DNA from: Actinoplanes palleronii
GTDB lineage: Bacteria; Actinomycetota; Actinomycetes; Mycobacteriales; Micromonosporaceae
DNA: 64,000 nt
Direction: 5' to 3'
Assembly: GCF_016862315.1 (NCBI RefSeq)
Contig: NZ_BOMS01000131.1
Coordinates: forward strand, 1 to 64,000
In this document: positions 62,901-64,000 of the stretch, piece by piece
Layout: every line of letters begins with the position of its first letter
Numbering within the stretch: position 1 is the stretch's first letter
Notes under the pieces: model-generated
Seen by the model: the letters and a program-made list of their open reading frames with translations, nothing else
What the model was told of the DNA's origin: nothing
The model's database searches: none
Made by a program: the position numbers and the translations under genes

Positions 62901-63112
62901 TCTGACCGGCGCCCCACCCCGGGCAAGCGTGTCGGCCATCGGTTCGTGGGCGCCGGTGTCCTGCTCCACGGGGCCGGCGCGGGGTCCGCAGGGCGGAGTT
63001 CGATGGCGGCAGCGCGATATCGTCGCTGTCTATCAACCGGGGGGCGGCCATCTACTTCTGGGACGAGGTCTGGATTCCGGCGGCGGGAGCTGCGCTGGCC
63101 GGTGGCGCGCTG

Positions 63113-63379
63113 GTGGCCGTCGTGCTGTTCCCGAGGGCACGCGCGGGCATGGGGAACCGGCTGGGCCTGAGGGTGGCCGAGGCGGCGGCCGTGCTGGTCC
63201 CGATCATTGTCGGTCTGGTCGCGCAGACCTACGTTTACCTGCACTTTCGTCCGATGACCGGCGGCGCCCACACCGCCCACCGGATCGAGCAGATCGCCGC
63301 CGTGTTCCTGCTGCCCGCGATCATCGCGGTGCCGGTGACCGGAATCCGCCGCAAGCGCCGGGTCACGACGCGACCCTGA
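63113..63379 (+). CDS. Small membrane protein, start unclear
   Basis: This 88-residue frame from the GTG at 63113 encodes two hydrophobic segments (AAAVLVPIIVGLVAQTYVYL and IAAVFLLPAIIAVPVTG). Protein-like sequence continues upstream in the same frame to about 63030 (IYFWDEVWIPAAGAALAGGALV, a further membrane segment), but no ATG, GTG or TTG is found there. The gene may use a rare start or be frameshifted. Function is unknown. Confidence 0.5.
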   Translation: MAVVLFPRARAGMGNRLGLRVAEAAAVLVPIIVGLVAQTYVYLHFRPMTGGAHTAHRIEQIAAVFLLPAIIAVPVTGIRRKRRVTTRP

Positions 63380-63453
63380 GAGTCGGCCGGCATCCGCCGG
63401 GCCGACGGCGGGGTGGTGGATGACCGATTTTCACCACCCCGATCGGGTACGGA

Positions 63454-64000
63454 TCAGCGGCTCGCCTTGGCGTCGCGCTTCGTCTCGTACATCGCCGCGT
63501 CGGCGGCCTCGTGCAGCTCCTCGGCAGCGTTCGGCGGGCCGGTGGCGACGCCGATGCTGGCGCCGACGGTCAGGTCCTGGCCGGCCACGTGCATCGGCTC
63601 GGCGATGGCCGCGCGGACCCGGTCGGCCATCGCCGCGGTCTCGGCGACCGAGGTGGGGTGCAGGATGACAGCGAACTCGTCGCCGCCGAGCCGGGCGACC
63701 GTGGCGGTGTCGCCCGCGCACGCGCTCAGGCGATGGGCGACGATCATCAGGACCGTGTCGCCGGCCTGGTGGCCGAGGGTGTCGTTGATCGGTTTGAAGT
63801 CGTTGAGGTCGATCGCCAGCATCCCGACGAGCCGGTCCGGCCCGGCGTCGCCACCGGGTGGGCTGCCGATGACCGGGTCGCGGGCGATCCGGTCCAGCCG
63901 CTCGGTGAACAGCAGCCGGTTGGCGAGCCCGGTGAGCTGGTCGTGGCTGGCCTGGTGCCGCAGCTGCTGCTCCAGGTCGCGGGCCAGGGTGATGTCGCGG
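63454..64000 (-). CDS. GGDEF-domain protein, C-terminal part
   Basis: The frame runs off the right edge, so only the C-terminal 181 residues are seen. It contains HDQLTGLANRLLF, DLNDFKPINDTLGH, the intact RLGGDEFAVI catalytic motif and VGASIGVATG, and ends KRDAKASR. The upstream RDITLARDLEQQLRHQ is typical of a PAS-to-GGDEF linker. It is a probable diguanylate cyclase making c-di-GMP, with a sensor domain outside the window. Confidence 0.92.
   Translation of the reverse strand, partial: RDITLARDLEQQLRHQASHDQLTGLANRLLFTERLDRIARDPVIGSPPGGDAGPDRLVGMLAIDLNDFKPINDTLGHQAGDTVLMIVAHRLSACAGDTATVARLGGDEFAVILHPTSVAETAAMADRVRAAIAEPMHVAGQDLTVGASIGVATGPPNAAEELHEAADAAMYETKRDAKASR

Overview
This 64-kb window is very GC-rich, uses mostly GTG/ATG starts, and carries dense families of AfsR/SARP regulators, secreted RTX-type and propeller proteins, a PASTA-less Ser/Thr kinase and Methyltransf_19-type methyltransferases. 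That points to a filamentous actinomycete of the Micromonosporaceae, most likely Actinoplanes or a relative (inference from gene content and composition; no rRNA is present). I saw no tRNA, rRNA, CRISPR array, IS element or phage.

Layout. 0.3-9.6 kb: small regulator/enzyme pairs (TetR-SDR, LysR-epimerase), several unassigned proteins, a DksA-type zinc-finger protein and a secreted RTX-like protein. 9.6-20.3 kb: an ankyrin/propeller protein, two divergent AfsR/SARP regulators, a SAM methyltransferase, a membrane Ser/Thr kinase and a small secreted Cys-containing protein. 20.3-38.6 kb: a metabolic and transport block. It holds an RpiR-type regulator, an ornithine-cyclodeaminase-like protein coupled to an aromatic-amino-acid-lyase-fold protein, a LacI regulator with its amidohydrolase/cupin operon, a peptide ABC transporter led by a second lyase-fold protein, and a divergent OpuC-type ABC transporter ending in a clear terminator. 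Both lyase-fold proteins lack the Ala-Ser-Gly that normally forms the MIO cofactor. 38.7-43.4 kb: MepB/GNAT/VHL-like small genes, an SDR-TetR pair with a triple operator, and a lipoprotein. 43.4-48.0 kb: a complete branched-chain-amino-acid type ABC transporter (livKHMGF). 48.2-53.6 kb: a secreted propeller-like protein, a large SARP-AAA regulator, and a second RTX protein with an 18-bp tandem repeat behind its signal peptide. 53.6-54.4 kb: a repeat-rich non-coding stretch. 54.4-59.6 kb: a tiny lipoprotein, a hydrolase, and a lower-GC island of coupled genes headed by a protein that looks like a PIN-type nuclease. 59.6-64 kb: a PIG-V-like mannosyltransferase, an endonuclease/exonuclease/phosphatase gene coupled to a membrane protein, and the C-terminal part of a GGDEF protein running off the right edge.

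The strongest candidates for something undescribed are the pair of MIO-less lyase-fold proteins embedded in amino-acid/peptide/betaine transport genes, and the PIN-like island at 55.6-58.9 kb. Functional statements on both are inferences from motifs and context.
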